Source of the DNA: Leptospira broomii serovar Hurstbridge str. 5399
GTDB lineage: Bacteria > Spirochaetota > Leptospiria > Leptospirales > Leptospiraceae
Length of the DNA stretch: 64,000 nucleotides
Reading direction: 5' to 3'
Assembly (NCBI RefSeq): GCF_000243715.2
Contig: NZ_AHMO02000007.1
Location: forward strand, 1 to 64,000
Positions within the stretch are counted from its first letter, which is position 1, and each line of letters begins with the position of its first letter. Positions 42,941-51,809 of this stretch are shown in pieces. The translations under genes were made by a program, and so were the position numbers. The notes below the pieces were generated by a model. It had not been told where the DNA came from. It saw nothing but the letters and a program-made list of their open reading frames with translations, and searched no databases.

Positions 42941-44506
42941 ATGAATCAAAATATTCCGCCGAAAGCGGGAAGTCGAGAATGGATCGGCTTAGCTGTGATC
43001 TCTCTTCCCTGTCTCTTATATGCCATGGATCTAACGGTCCTTTATTTGGCGGTTCCAAATTTAACCGCAGAATTGAAGCCTACTAGTTCCCAGTTATTAT
43101 GGATTGTGGACATCTACGGTTTCTTAGTCGCTGGGTTCCTAATTACCATGGGAACTTTAGGGGATAGAATCGGGCGAAGAAAACTTCTCTTGATAGGAGC
43201 TGGAGCCTTCGGTGTCGCTTCGATACTCGCGGCATTTTCCACAAGCGCAGAGATGCTTATCGGGACCAGGGCTCTTTTAGGAGTCACGGCAGCGACTTTG
43301 GCGCCGTCGACATTATCTTTAATTCGTAATATGTTTCTAGATCCCAATCAGCGCACGGTCGCGATCGGAATTTGGGGAACTAGTTTTTCAATTGGGGGGG
43401 CGATCGGTCCTTTAGTTGGCGGTCTATTACTAGAACATTTCTGGTGGGGATCGGTCTTTTTATTAAGCGTTCCTGTTATGGTAGTGCTCCTGATCGTAGG
43501 TCCGAAATTATTACCGGAATTTCGAGATCCAAATGCAGGGAAGTTGGATATCGTCAGCGCAGTATTGTCCTTGGCCTCCGTTCTTTCGGTAATCTATGGG
43601 CTAAAGCAAATCGCAGAAAACAGTTGGGGAATATTATCCATTCTTCCAATTTTGATCGGACTTGCGATCGGTTTCTTATTTGTTCGACGACAACAAACTT
43701 TAACCGCCCCGCTTCTCGATCTAAGCCTTTTTCGTATTCCCGCGTTCACAGGCGCCTTAGTCGCGAACACACTTACGATTTTTGTGGGATTGGGAACTTT
43801 TCTCTTCATAGCACAATATTTGCAATTAGTGCTCGGACTTTCTCCGTTAGAAGCGGGACTATGGACTCTACCTTCTGCGGCGGGAAACGTAGTCGGCTCG
43901 ATGACGGTGCCTATCCTCGTTCGCCATATTCGTCCTGCATTCGTAATGGTTGGAGGGTTAGTGCTATCGGCTATAGGACTTCTATTATACGCACAGGTTA
44001 ATGGAACTTCCGGATTACCTTACATCGTATGCGGATCGGTTGTGTTAGCATTAGGTATTTGCTCAGTGGTCATTTTGGGAACGGACATTATCGTAAGTGC
44101 CGCTCCACCCGAACGAGCCGGAGCGGCAGCTTCGATTTCCGAAACCGGCGCAGAATTCGGCGGAGTACTCGGAATTGCGGTGCTAGGTAGCATCGGGACA
44201 GTGGTTTATCGAAATCAAATGAAAAATTCCGCTCTGATCGGAATCAGTCCTGAAGTCGCCGAAGACGCGAGAAACACGTTAGGCGCAGCGGTCGGAGTCG
44301 CCAAAGAACTCCCGGATCAAATCGGGACAATCCTACTGGGACTTGCTCGCGAGGCTTTCACCGATTCCTTACAAATCATCGCATTTATTTGTTCAGGACT
44401 TACGATCATTCTGGCGATTACCGTAGTCGTAGCGCTTCGAAATATGCAAAAGGAGAAGGAACATGAAAGAGAGAAATGCAGTATCGGTAAGAATCGCAGA
44501 ATGTGA
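42941..44506 (+). CDS. 14-TM MFS exporter, DHA2 (QacA/EmrB/SmvA) type
   Basis: A 521-aa membrane protein with about 14 hydrophobic helices. MDLTVLYLAVPNL in TM1, GFLITMGTLGDRIGRRKLLLIGAG (motif A after TM2), and RALLGVTAATLAPSTLSLIRNMF (TM4 region) are typical of drug/proton antiporters; APPERAGAAASISETGAEFGGVLGIAVLG near TM13 is typical of the SmvA branch. It probably exports lipophilic cations or related compounds. It lies among SRPBCC and reductase genes and overlaps the next SRPBCC gene by 44 bp. Confidence 0.92.
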   Translation: MNQNIPPKAGSREWIGLAVISLPCLLYAMDLTVLYLAVPNLTAELKPTSSQLLWIVDIYGFLVAGFLITMGTLGDRIGRRKLLLIGAGAFGVASILAAFSTSAEMLIGTRALLGVTAATLAPSTLSLIRNMFLDPNQRTVAIGIWGTSFSIGGAIGPLVGGLLLEHFWWGSVFLLSVPVMVVLLIVGPKLLPEFRDPNAGKLDIVSAVLSLASVLSVIYGLKQIAENSWGILSILPILIGLAIGFLFVRRQQTLTAPLLDLSLFRIPAFTGALVANTLTIFVGLGTFLFIAQYLQLVLGLSPLEAGLWTLPSAAGNVVGSMTVPILVRHIRPAFVMVGGLVLSAIGLLLYAQVNGTSGLPYIVCGSVVLALGICSVVILGTDIIVSAAPPERAGAAASISETGAEFGGVLGIAVLGSIGTVVYRNQMKNSALIGISPEVAEDARNTLGAAVGVAKELPDQIGTILLGLAREAFTDSLQIIAFICSGLTIILAITVVVALRNMQKEKEHEREKCSIGKNRRM

Positions 44507-44999
44507 ACTAATACTGACGCGAATTTTCGACGCGCCTCGAGAACTTGTATTCAAAGTTTGGACGGATCCAAAACACGTAGTTAAATGGTGGGGTCCGAAT
44601 CAATTCACCAATCCGGTCTGCGAAATGGATTTACGTCCGGGTGGAAAGTATCGATTTGTTATGCGCTCTCCCGATGGCGTCGATTATCCGGTTACAGGTT
44701 CATATTTAGAAATAGTTGAAAATGAACGAATCGTTTTCACCGACCTCGTAGGAGAGCATCCGACAGAATGGATCGATGTAATGAAAAACAGTATAGGCCT
44801 GGACAAGAGTGAAGAGGCGAATTCTTTAGATTCTATTGTCACCGTCACTTTCGAAGATTACGAGGAAAAGAAAACAAAATTGACGATTCGTAGTCGATTC
44901 GAGTCCAATATGGTTCGCGACGGATTCAAAAAAACGGGTATGGTCGAAGGCTGGACTCAAAGTCTCGAACGATTCGAAGACCAATTGTCAAATGGTTGA
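44463..44999 (+). CDS. SRPBCC/AHSA1-like protein overlapping exporter gene
   Basis: A 178-aa AHSA1-type protein. LILTRIFDAPRELVFKVWTDPKHVVKWWGPNQFTNPVCEMDLRPGGKYRFVMRSPDGVDYP is diagnostic. The start is inside the exporter gene but has an AGGAGAAGGA ribosome-binding site, so a 44-bp overlap is credible. Translational coupling to the exporter suggests a shared ligand; this is inference. Confidence 0.9.
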   Translation: MKERNAVSVRIAECELILTRIFDAPRELVFKVWTDPKHVVKWWGPNQFTNPVCEMDLRPGGKYRFVMRSPDGVDYPVTGSYLEIVENERIVFTDLVGEHPTEWIDVMKNSIGLDKSEEANSLDSIVTVTFEDYEEKKTKLTIRSRFESNMVRDGFKKTGMVEGWTQSLERFEDQLSNG

Positions 45000-45013
45000 A
45001 CCGATCCGCTTCT

Positions 45014-45099
45014 TTAACTGTCTAAACAAGAATCGATTTCGTCTTAAAAATTCACATTTATTTAAAATTGAAGTTTAAGACTCTTGTTCGGACAGTTAA
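45014..45099. repeat. Interrupted 86-bp inverted repeat before the serine hydrolase gene
   Basis: TTAACTGTC (45014-45022) pairs with GACAGTTAA (45091-45099), ACAAGA (45026-45031) with TCTTGT (45082-45087), and GTCTTAAA (45041-45048) with TTTAAGAC (45074-45081). The unpaired TAA and TCG spacers between arms give an attC-like outline, but the interior is unlike the array sites. Its right end is the A of the ATG at 45099. It may be a terminator of the cluster or an expression-controlling hairpin. Confidence 0.6.
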
Positions 45100-46292
45100 T
45101 GAACCAAAAAACCTATTTCAAAATATTCATAGTAGTTCAGCTTTTTATAATTGCTTGCAATTCGAATAATCAATATTATCGCGCCTTAACGAGCGGATAT
45201 CCGAATCCTCAAACTTTTAAAATCTTCCCTGAAAGAAAGGTCGAAACATCCGGCCCGATTTCATTTATCAGTAAGTCGGAAAAGAGGAAGATGCGGGACG
45301 CTTTAACATTTCGGACTGTTCGCGACGGCATGCAAACGGTCCCTTTCGATGAAATTTTGAAAATTACCCGAACAAATGCACTCATCGTAATTAAAGAAAA
45401 CAAGTTAGTTTATGAAAACTATCTGAACGGATTCGATCGGGAGAGCCTTCAAACTTCCTTCTCTTCGGCAAAGTCCATACTTTCGACGCTGATCGGTATC
45501 GCAATCGAGGAAGGAAAAATTCAGAGCGTAAACGATCCCGTCATAAAATACATACCCGAGTTGAAAAATCGCGGTTTGGATACTTTGAAGATCAGAGACA
45601 TTATGATGATGTCTACCGGAATAGACTATAAACGAGTTGAAGATACTTTTTTTCTTCTGATTCCTTTTTCACCCGATATTACCACGTTTTACGGCGACAA
45701 TCTGCGCGCAATAATCGGAGATTTACATTCCGGTAAAGTGCCCGTCGGCAAATCATTTAACTATAACGATTATTATCCAATACTTGAAGGAATCATTTTA
45801 GAACGGGTGACCGGAACTACTATTTCAAACTATACTCGAAAAAAATTATGGGAACCGATGGGTATGGAATTCGATGCATCCTGGAGTCTGGATAGCGAAG
45901 AGCACGGGTTCGAAAGAGTGCACGTTGCTTTCAACGCTCGAGCAATCGATTTTGCACGATTCGGACTCCTTTTTCTGAACAACGGAACTTGGAACGGCCG
46001 TAAAATCGTGTCAAGCGATTGGGTGCAGCAATCGACTTCGCCGGATCCTAACGATGATCGAGACTGGATGGTATTCAAATTCTGGCCCAAGATAGGCGGT
46101 TACTATAAGTATCATTGGTGGGGGATGAAAAATGAGGACCAAACGTACGATTATATGGCGCGAGGAAATTTAGGACAAATCATCTTCGTCTCGCCTTCCA
46201 GAAAGACGGTCATAGTTCGCTTAGGCGAGGAGCCTAATAATAATTATCAGTGGCCTTTTATCGCAAAAGCATTAGCAGGGCAACTGGAATAG
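45099..46292 (+). CDS. Serine hydrolase lipoprotein, beta-lactamase/esterase family
   Basis: A 397-aa protein. The N-terminus IFIVVQLFIIAC is a lipoprotein signal with lipobox IIAC. SSAKS (about residue 122) is the SxxK catalytic motif of class C beta-lactamase-like esterases and DD-peptidases; NYNDYYPIL supplies the tyrosine and FWPKIGGYYKYHWWG lies near the third motif. Relatives are esterases or 6-aminohexanoate-type hydrolases; true beta-lactamase activity should not be assumed. The start is inside a hairpin. Confidence 0.85.
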   Translation: MNQKTYFKIFIVVQLFIIACNSNNQYYRALTSGYPNPQTFKIFPERKVETSGPISFISKSEKRKMRDALTFRTVRDGMQTVPFDEILKITRTNALIVIKENKLVYENYLNGFDRESLQTSFSSAKSILSTLIGIAIEEGKIQSVNDPVIKYIPELKNRGLDTLKIRDIMMMSTGIDYKRVEDTFFLLIPFSPDITTFYGDNLRAIIGDLHSGKVPVGKSFNYNDYYPILEGIILERVTGTTISNYTRKKLWEPMGMEFDASWSLDSEEHGFERVHVAFNARAIDFARFGLLFLNNGTWNGRKIVSSDWVQQSTSPDPNDDRDWMVFKFWPKIGGYYKYHWWGMKNEDQTYDYMARGNLGQIIFVSPSRKTVIVRLGEEPNNNYQWPFIAKALAGQLE

Positions 46293-46393
46293 TGACTTAA
46301 TCGAAAAGAAAATCCTTGAGATCGTATCGACTGAGTTTTTTCTGATAGTCCGATTCCCCGCGATTTAAAAGATTCAAATAGAAAATACTATTT

Positions 46394-47953
46394 ATGATAC
46401 AAGAACTTCAGGTTCGGGTGGTTCCTGAAATTGCAGGACAAGAAGAAGAATTAAAACGTTACCTCTCGAAAAACGCTAAGATTCCACTATCCGACATTCG
46501 CCATATAGAAATCCTAAATCGATCGATCGATGCCAGGCAGAGAACCGTAATTATAAATTTAGGGGTTCGAATCTACGTTCGTGAAGATTTCGCCCGGAAA
46601 CCTATCCTCCTGCCCGAATATCCCGATGTGCGCAATGCCGAAGAGATACTCGTGATAGGAGCCGGACCTGCCGGGTTATTCGCAGCGCTTCAATTAATCG
46701 AATCCGGACTTAAACCTATTATTATAGAGCGCGGAAAAGACGTAAAAAATAGACCGGTAGATTTACGAAGTATTAATGCGCATCATATCGTTAACGAGGA
46801 TTCAAATTATTGCTTTGGCGAAGGCGGAGCCGGAACCTATTCGGACGGAAAGCTCTACACTCGATCCAAAAAACGCGGGAACGTTCGCCGAATTCTTGAG
46901 CTACTCGTAGGGTTCGGAGCAAGTCCTGAAATATTGATAGAAGCACACCCTCATATAGGAACGAATAAGTTACCGAATATAGTCCGTCGTATCCGCGAAG
47001 TTATATTGGAGCGGGGCGGGGAAGTCCATTTCAATCAACGCGTTACCGATTTTCTTCTGGAAGGCGATCGAATCCACGGAGTCGTCACTAAAAACGGGAA
47101 CCGTTTTAAATCGAATAAGGTGATTCTAGCTACCGGACATTCGGCTAGGGATATCTTTACGCTACTGCATTTAAAGGGCATTGAAATAGAACTAAAACCC
47201 ATTGCAATCGGAGTGAGAGTGGAGCATAAACAATCTCTAATAGACTCAATTCAGTATCGGTGCGGAGATCGAGGCCCTTTTCTCCCTCCTTCTCCATACA
47301 GTATCGTAAAACAGGTGGAAGGAAGGGGAGTTTATTCCTTTTGCATGTGTCCAGGCGGAGTGATTGCGGCATGCGCAACTAAGCCGGAGGAAATCGTTAC
47401 AAACGGGTGGTCTTCATCTAGACGAGCTCGACCGACCGCAAATTCGGGTATCGTGGTAGAATTGAGACAGGAAGATTTTAAATCTTTCGCTATGCATGGT
47501 CCTTTGGCCGCAATGGAATTTCAAAAAGAGGTGGAAAGAAGCGCCTGGATTGCGGGCGGGAAAACGCAGGCGGCTCCTGCACAGCGCTTAGTCGATTTTG
47601 TGGAAGGAAAAATTTCTGGCGATCTTCCAAAAACGTCGTACCCGCCCGGTATCAAGTCCGTCGATTTGAAAACGGTCTTGCCGCCTCTTATTTATAGGAC
47701 TCTACAGGTAGGTTTTCGCGAATTCGATAAATCGATGCGCGGGTATCTTACGAACGAAGCGGTCGTTCATGCTCCGGAAACTAGGACTTCGTCTCCCGTA
47801 AGTATCCCCAGAGATTCCGAATCCTTACAACATATACGTATCAAAGGCTTGTATCCTTGCGGAGAAGGAGCCGGATATGCCGGCGGAATCGTGTCCGCAG
47901 CTATGGACGGGATCCGATGTGCAAATGCAATCGCCGCAGAATCGCGCCTTTAA
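46394..47953 (+). CDS. FAD-dependent dehydrogenase (COG2509-like)
   Basis: A 519-aa flavoprotein. VIGAGPAGLFAALQLIESGLKPIIIERGKDVKNR is the dinucleotide-binding motif (about residues 93-126). EDSNYCFGEGGAGTYSDGKLYTRSKKRG, AIGVRVEHKQSLIDSIQYR, YSFCMCPGGVIAACATKPEEIVTNGWSSS and GLYPCGEGAGYAGGIVSAAMDGIR are all hallmarks of this uncharacterised family. Length is normal. It is probably a housekeeping gene. Confidence 0.93.
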   Translation: MIQELQVRVVPEIAGQEEELKRYLSKNAKIPLSDIRHIEILNRSIDARQRTVIINLGVRIYVREDFARKPILLPEYPDVRNAEEILVIGAGPAGLFAALQLIESGLKPIIIERGKDVKNRPVDLRSINAHHIVNEDSNYCFGEGGAGTYSDGKLYTRSKKRGNVRRILELLVGFGASPEILIEAHPHIGTNKLPNIVRRIREVILERGGEVHFNQRVTDFLLEGDRIHGVVTKNGNRFKSNKVILATGHSARDIFTLLHLKGIEIELKPIAIGVRVEHKQSLIDSIQYRCGDRGPFLPPSPYSIVKQVEGRGVYSFCMCPGGVIAACATKPEEIVTNGWSSSRRARPTANSGIVVELRQEDFKSFAMHGPLAAMEFQKEVERSAWIAGGKTQAAPAQRLVDFVEGKISGDLPKTSYPPGIKSVDLKTVLPPLIYRTLQVGFREFDKSMRGYLTNEAVVHAPETRTSSPVSIPRDSESLQHIRIKGLYPCGEGAGYAGGIVSAAMDGIRCANAIAAESRL

Positions 47954-48514
47954 ATACTTGGACATACGAGAGTCGTATAGCCCAGGAATCAATTTAACTA
48001 AATCATTTAAGATGAATTCTGTAATTAGCCATGAGTCTCATATAGGCCGGATTATTAGACGGAGGGAAAAGGATCGTATTTCGTCCAGCTTTAAGAATAT
48101 GGAATTTTAGGAAGCCTTCTTTAAGCTCGATAGCCCCTTCCGAACTTCCCGGAATCCAAACAGGCAAGAATTTTCCGGGAATTCCGTGGAAAATTAATCC
48201 CCCAAAAAATTCGAAAATTTTGAACTATTTCCAACTTAAACGAGCAAACAATTTCTTATGCTTGCGTGTTCCGGGAGAGAAATTTATAATGGCTCTATTG
48301 CAGGTTTGCTGATCTTTTAAACCGCACATGTCACAGTAGTAGATCCGGTCGTAGCGGGTTGAGTTTGTTTAGGTAATTTACCGGCAGTTCAATTCGAGTA
48401 TTGATCGCGAATCCCACTCGAATCGCTTCCTTCGGCACTTTTGGTTGTTTTCGGGAAACGACTAACCATTTGCGAAATCCCGGCTGCCTAAAATGAAACT
48501 AACTCGAGGAAAGC
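47954..48514. other. Gene-free stretch upstream of RRM gene
   Basis: 561 bp with short frames that have no protein-like features. It probably includes a promoter and long leader for the RNA-binding protein gene. Leaders of this length are common for cold-responsive RNA-binding genes, but no specific element was recognised. Confidence 0.45.
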
Positions 48515-48775
48515 ATGCAAAATCGCAAACTTTTTGTAGGAAATCTGAACTACTCTGTAGGACACTCAGAAATTAACGAACTATTCTCTAACTATGGTGA
48601 AGTGGCTTTTGTTAAAATTATCGAAGGCAAAGGCTTTGGCTTCGTTGAAATGGCAAATGAACAACAAGCTGAGAATGCTAAGAACAGCCTGAATGGCACT
48701 GAATTTAAGGGTAGAACTTTAAACGTAGACGTTGCAAAACCTCAAACGTTTAATAACCGCCCGAAAAGACATTAA
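48515..48775 (+). CDS. RRM-domain RNA-binding protein
   Basis: An 86-aa single RNA-recognition motif. RNP2 is KLFVGNLNY (residues 4-12) and RNP1 is KGFGFVEMA (about 44-52). It matches the bacterial and cyanobacterial-type RRM proteins induced by cold or stress. A GAGGAAAGC ribosome-binding site precedes the ATG. A strong terminator follows. Confidence 0.93.
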   Translation: MQNRKLFVGNLNYSVGHSEINELFSNYGEVAFVKIIEGKGFGFVEMANEQQAENAKNSLNGTEFKGRTLNVDVAKPQTFNNRPKRH

Positions 48776-48813
48776 AATCATAGACTATTCTGAATAAGTT
48801 TAGTCTTGAATAG

Positions 48814-48864
48814 AAAAGAGCACGACCGAAGAGTTTTCACTTCTCGGAACCGTGCTCTTTTTTT
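48814..48864 (+). terminator. Intrinsic terminator after RRM gene
   Basis: AAAAGAGCACG (48814-48824) pairs with CGTGCTCTTTT (48851-48861) and the inner stem CCGA/TCGG extends it. A run of eight T follows. It lies 39 bp after the RRM stop codon. Confidence 0.92.
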
Positions 48865-48962
48865 GTTAATTTGAGTAACTGTGTTTTCGAATCAAGTTCG
48901 GCTACGCCTGATTCAGCGTTTAGAATGGAATTCCCGAACGGAACTAAACGAAGGCAGGAGAC

Positions 48963-49316
48963 TTAAACTCCGACTTCTTGGGTTTCTTCGTCTTCCTCTT
49001 CTTCAAAGGAGAGAAGCTCTAATAACTCTTGGTAAGCCCGTTCTTTTTCCACGACGCCGGTCTTTTTGATCGCTTTACGGAGCACGTCGTCCCATTTTTT
49101 TTGAGGGATCAGAGCCTGCATATCTTCTAAGACTTCCAAAATACCGATATCATCTTTCGTATTGAAAATCTCGGTCGCGTCATAGCGAAATAATCCGGAT
49201 AGCTGGTCGATAAAATCGCCGACGCTGCTTCCTTTCGAACGTCTCTCCAGGGTTTCTTGTTTTTTTTGTGCTTTGCGGAGATCTCTTTCTCGTCTCTCCA
49301 ACTCGGTCCGTTTCAT
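48963..49316 (-). CDS. Conserved coiled-coil protein of unknown function
   Basis: A 117-aa protein. The N-terminal 30 residues are a charged coiled coil (ELERRERDLRKAQKKQETLERR). The middle reads IDQLSGLFRYDATEIFNTKDDIGILEVLEDMQALIPQKKWDDVLRKAIKKTG, which is likely a conserved leptospiral domain. The tail is strongly acidic (FEEEEDEETQE). Function unknown. Confidence 0.7.
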   Translation of the reverse strand: MKRTELERRERDLRKAQKKQETLERRSKGSSVGDFIDQLSGLFRYDATEIFNTKDDIGILEVLEDMQALIPQKKWDDVLRKAIKKTGVVEKERAYQELLELLSFEEEEDEETQEVGV

Positions 49317-49575
49317 AGAAAAACCCTCTCTTTCCGGCTATATTACCATTCTTTATTAACGGCCACCTAGGCAAAGAAAAATCTATCGAGCCGCTTTAGG
49401 GGAATGGCATCTTTTGCTTATTTTGGAATTTTTTTAGCCCTTAGAGGGGGGAGTTTTAGCCGGTAAGAAATCCTCTCACCCCGTTTTCTCATTTTGAAAT
49501 CGCTTTTGCTAATTCGAATGCCTTTATTAATTAGACAGTCTCATCGGGAAAAAAGGCTCCGGAATGTAACCTTGA

Positions 49576-50004
49576 TCAGAACCAACTTCTAAAGACGTCG
49601 GGAATTTCTGAAACTTTTCGAGTGGCATAATCCATAAACACTAATCCTGTCTTTGCTTCGCAAATCACCTTTCCGGTAATCGGGCCGTCGGTATGAGTCA
49701 TTCGATAGAATAAATCGCAGCCTTTGGAGCTAAAATCAGACGCACCGATCTCGACACGAACTTCATCGGCAAAGAAGGCCTCCGCCTTGTAAACGACGAC
49801 TAGATCCGTCAAAATAATTCCGGAACCTTCCACGTCTAATTCGGTGTATCCTTTCTCCGAAAACAAGCGAGCCCGGGCCTCGTGGAGCAAGGAGACCACT
49901 CGATCATGAGCAAGATGTCCCGCAAAGTTCGTATCATAAATTCGAATTCTTAACGATGTGTGCCAGGAAAGATTCTCTGGTAAATGCAATTGGACTCTGG
50001 CCAT
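49576..50004 (-). CDS. Acyl-CoA thioesterase, 4HBT hotdog family
   Basis: A 142-aa protein. RIRIYDTNFAGHLAHDRVVSLLHEARARLFSEKGYTE contains the D..F.GH pattern of the YbgC/4HBT hotdog fold, in which asparagine or aspartate is the catalytic residue. IVYKAEAFFADEVRVE and CEAKTGLVFMDYATRKVSEIPD follow. It hydrolyses an acyl-CoA thioester; the substrate is unknown. Its start is 36 bp from the Yip1-like gene at 50041. Confidence 0.88.
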   Translation of the reverse strand: MARVQLHLPENLSWHTSLRIRIYDTNFAGHLAHDRVVSLLHEARARLFSEKGYTELDVEGSGIILTDLVVVYKAEAFFADEVRVEIGASDFSSKGCDLFYRMTHTDGPITGKVICEAKTGLVFMDYATRKVSEIPDVFRSWF

Positions 50005-50040
50005 CTTTGCCCTCTTTATCGATTTAAAAAATATACGTAA

Positions 50041-50760
50041 TTACTTCTCAAGACCCTTTTCCCTTCGTTCTCGTTCTAATTTTTCGATGATTTCCTTTGC
50101 TTGCTGGGTTTTCTCCCGCTCTTCCTCAGGCGTGAGAAGCTTCGGTTGGGTAGGTCGCGAAAATTCCCCCGAAATTCTTTCTCCGTTGAAATTGAAAAGA
50201 ACCGCGGATAAAACGGCAATGATTAAACTTCCGAGTATGGCGTATTTCCGTTCGCATTTTAATCCGTAATATAGTGCATTCATAATTAAATACGCACTAT
50301 AAGAAAAAAATAAAATAATCAATAGAACTCCGAACCAGCCCGAAGCAAATGTCGCGTTTAAAATAGCCAATAGGGTCGTTAAAAAAGAAAGTCTGGAAAC
50401 GTATGTCGTAATTCGTAAATGATCTAATAGACCGCGAGAATATTTCGCGATCAAATATAATACTCCGGTTCCGGAAGCTAGGAGAAGAATTGTATAGATC
50501 GACGAATAAAAAATGGTCCACAAAATGGAAGGTAATAGACTTCTAAATAGGAAGTCTATTACGGAACCTCCTAAAAAGAAAAAGAGAAGCGCAGATTTGA
50601 CGGAGAAAAGTTCGCTAAAAAGGAAACTTAAGAGTATAAAAAAGAAGGCTCTTTGAATCGAAATTCGGTAACGGTAATCCGAGGTCATTTCAGTAAATGT
50701 CCTACGGGGGGACCGAACCAAGGCGATCGCTTCTTCCAAATACGTTTTTAAAATCTTCAT
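50041..50760 (-). CDS. Yip1-like multi-pass membrane protein
   Basis: A 239-aa protein with about five hydrophobic segments (FFFILLSFLFSELF, WTIFYSSIYTILLLASGTGVLYLI, SFLTTLLAILNATFASGWFGVLLIILFF, YAILGSLIIAVLSAVLF). The C-terminal 45 residues are a charged cytosolic tail (LTPEEEREKTQQAKEIIEKLERERREKG). LVRSPRRTFTEM at the start is typical of Yip1/DUF1282-like bacterial proteins. Function unknown. Confidence 0.7.
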   Translation of the reverse strand: MKILKTYLEEAIALVRSPRRTFTEMTSDYRYRISIQRAFFFILLSFLFSELFSVKSALLFFFLGGSVIDFLFRSLLPSILWTIFYSSIYTILLLASGTGVLYLIAKYSRGLLDHLRITTYVSRLSFLTTLLAILNATFASGWFGVLLIILFFSYSAYLIMNALYYGLKCERKYAILGSLIIAVLSAVLFNFNGERISGEFSRPTQPKLLTPEEEREKTQQAKEIIEKLERERREKGLEK

Positions 50761-50894
50761 AATTAAAATCGAGTCACATTGTTACGAATTGGAAAAAAGG
50801 CAAGCGATTCTCCTGAAAACTACTTCCCATCGTGTCAAACGAGAATAGAAAGGTTCTCATTCGTAATTATTGCATTAGCGTGAGGGAGAGTTCA

Positions 50895-51794
50895 ATGTCG
50901 TTTTCAACGTTCCAACTACGAGGAAAAAATTTACTATTTTTATCCGTTTTCTTTCTATCGATCGTTTTAGGATCTTCCTGCGTTCACCATTCTCCTAGAC
51001 AAGAACAAGTCCAAAAACAATTTCCGGAAAAGTTCATGATCATAGGACATCGCGGAGCGAGAGCTTTGGCGCCGGAAAATACCCTAGCCGGGTTCCGACT
51101 AGCCGCAAAATACGGTCACGGCTTCGAGCTTGATACGATGTTATGTAAGACCGGCGAACTTGTCGTTATTCACGATTATAGCCTGGACAGAGTGACAAAT
51201 GGTAAAGGAAAAGTTAAAGATTCAAGTCTTGCCGATATCAAGCATCTTGACGCGGGAAGCCATTTTTCGCCGGAATATAAAGGAGAGCAGATCCCGACGC
51301 TGGACGAGGTTTTAAATGAATTCGGCGGGAAGGCGGTCATTGATATCGAAATCAAATCCGAAGAATCCGGCGAGCCGGCACAGAAAGTTGCGGATGCCGT
51401 CGTAGATTTGTTGACCAAAAAAAAATTCCCCGCTAAAGTTTTCGTTTCTTCGTTTAATCCGATGGTTTTAGAACGAATCAAGGAAACAAAGCCGGAGATT
51501 CTGAGAGGGCAAATTTACGGGACTTTTAAAGATTCTACTTTGGCATATTATAAAAAAGTCGCGTTAAAAAATCTTCTTTTAAACAAAAAGGCCGTGCCGG
51601 ATATTCTCGCGCCTGAACATCTTTTAGTCGATGAGGAATACGTAAAAGAATATCATAAATTAGGATATAAGATTTATCCTTGGACGGTGAACGATCCTAA
51701 CGAAATGAGAAAGCTCATCCAAGTAGGAGTGGATGGAATCATCACTGACAAGCCGGATTTACTCGCCCAAATCCTGAAAGAATTCGGGAACTGA
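50895..51794 (+). CDS. Glycerophosphodiester phosphodiesterase lipoprotein
   Basis: A 299-aa GDPD-family enzyme that hydrolyses glycerophosphodiesters to glycerol-3-phosphate and an alcohol. The N-terminus ends in VLGSSC, a lipobox. IIGHRGARALAPENTLAGF and ELDTMLCKTGELVVIHDYSLDRVTNG carry the catalytic HR...E.D...H set, and YKIYPWTVNDPNEM the conserved tryptophan motif. The ATG at 50895 behind GAGGGAGAG is preferred over the GTG at 50832. Likely anchored in the outer or inner membrane, facing the periplasm. Confidence 0.92.
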   Translation: MSFSTFQLRGKNLLFLSVFFLSIVLGSSCVHHSPRQEQVQKQFPEKFMIIGHRGARALAPENTLAGFRLAAKYGHGFELDTMLCKTGELVVIHDYSLDRVTNGKGKVKDSSLADIKHLDAGSHFSPEYKGEQIPTLDEVLNEFGGKAVIDIEIKSEESGEPAQKVADAVVDLLTKKKFPAKVFVSSFNPMVLERIKETKPEILRGQIYGTFKDSTLAYYKKVALKNLLLNKKAVPDILAPEHLLVDEEYVKEYHKLGYKIYPWTVNDPNEMRKLIQVGVDGIITDKPDLLAQILKEFGN

Positions 51795-51809
51795 TTCACA
51801 ATAAGTTCT

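Noticed and set aside
45099..46292. True class C beta-lactamase causing resistance
   Set aside because: SxxK is present, but the overall wording and lipoprotein anchor fit the broader esterase/DD-peptidase family, and no resistance-type motif set was seen.
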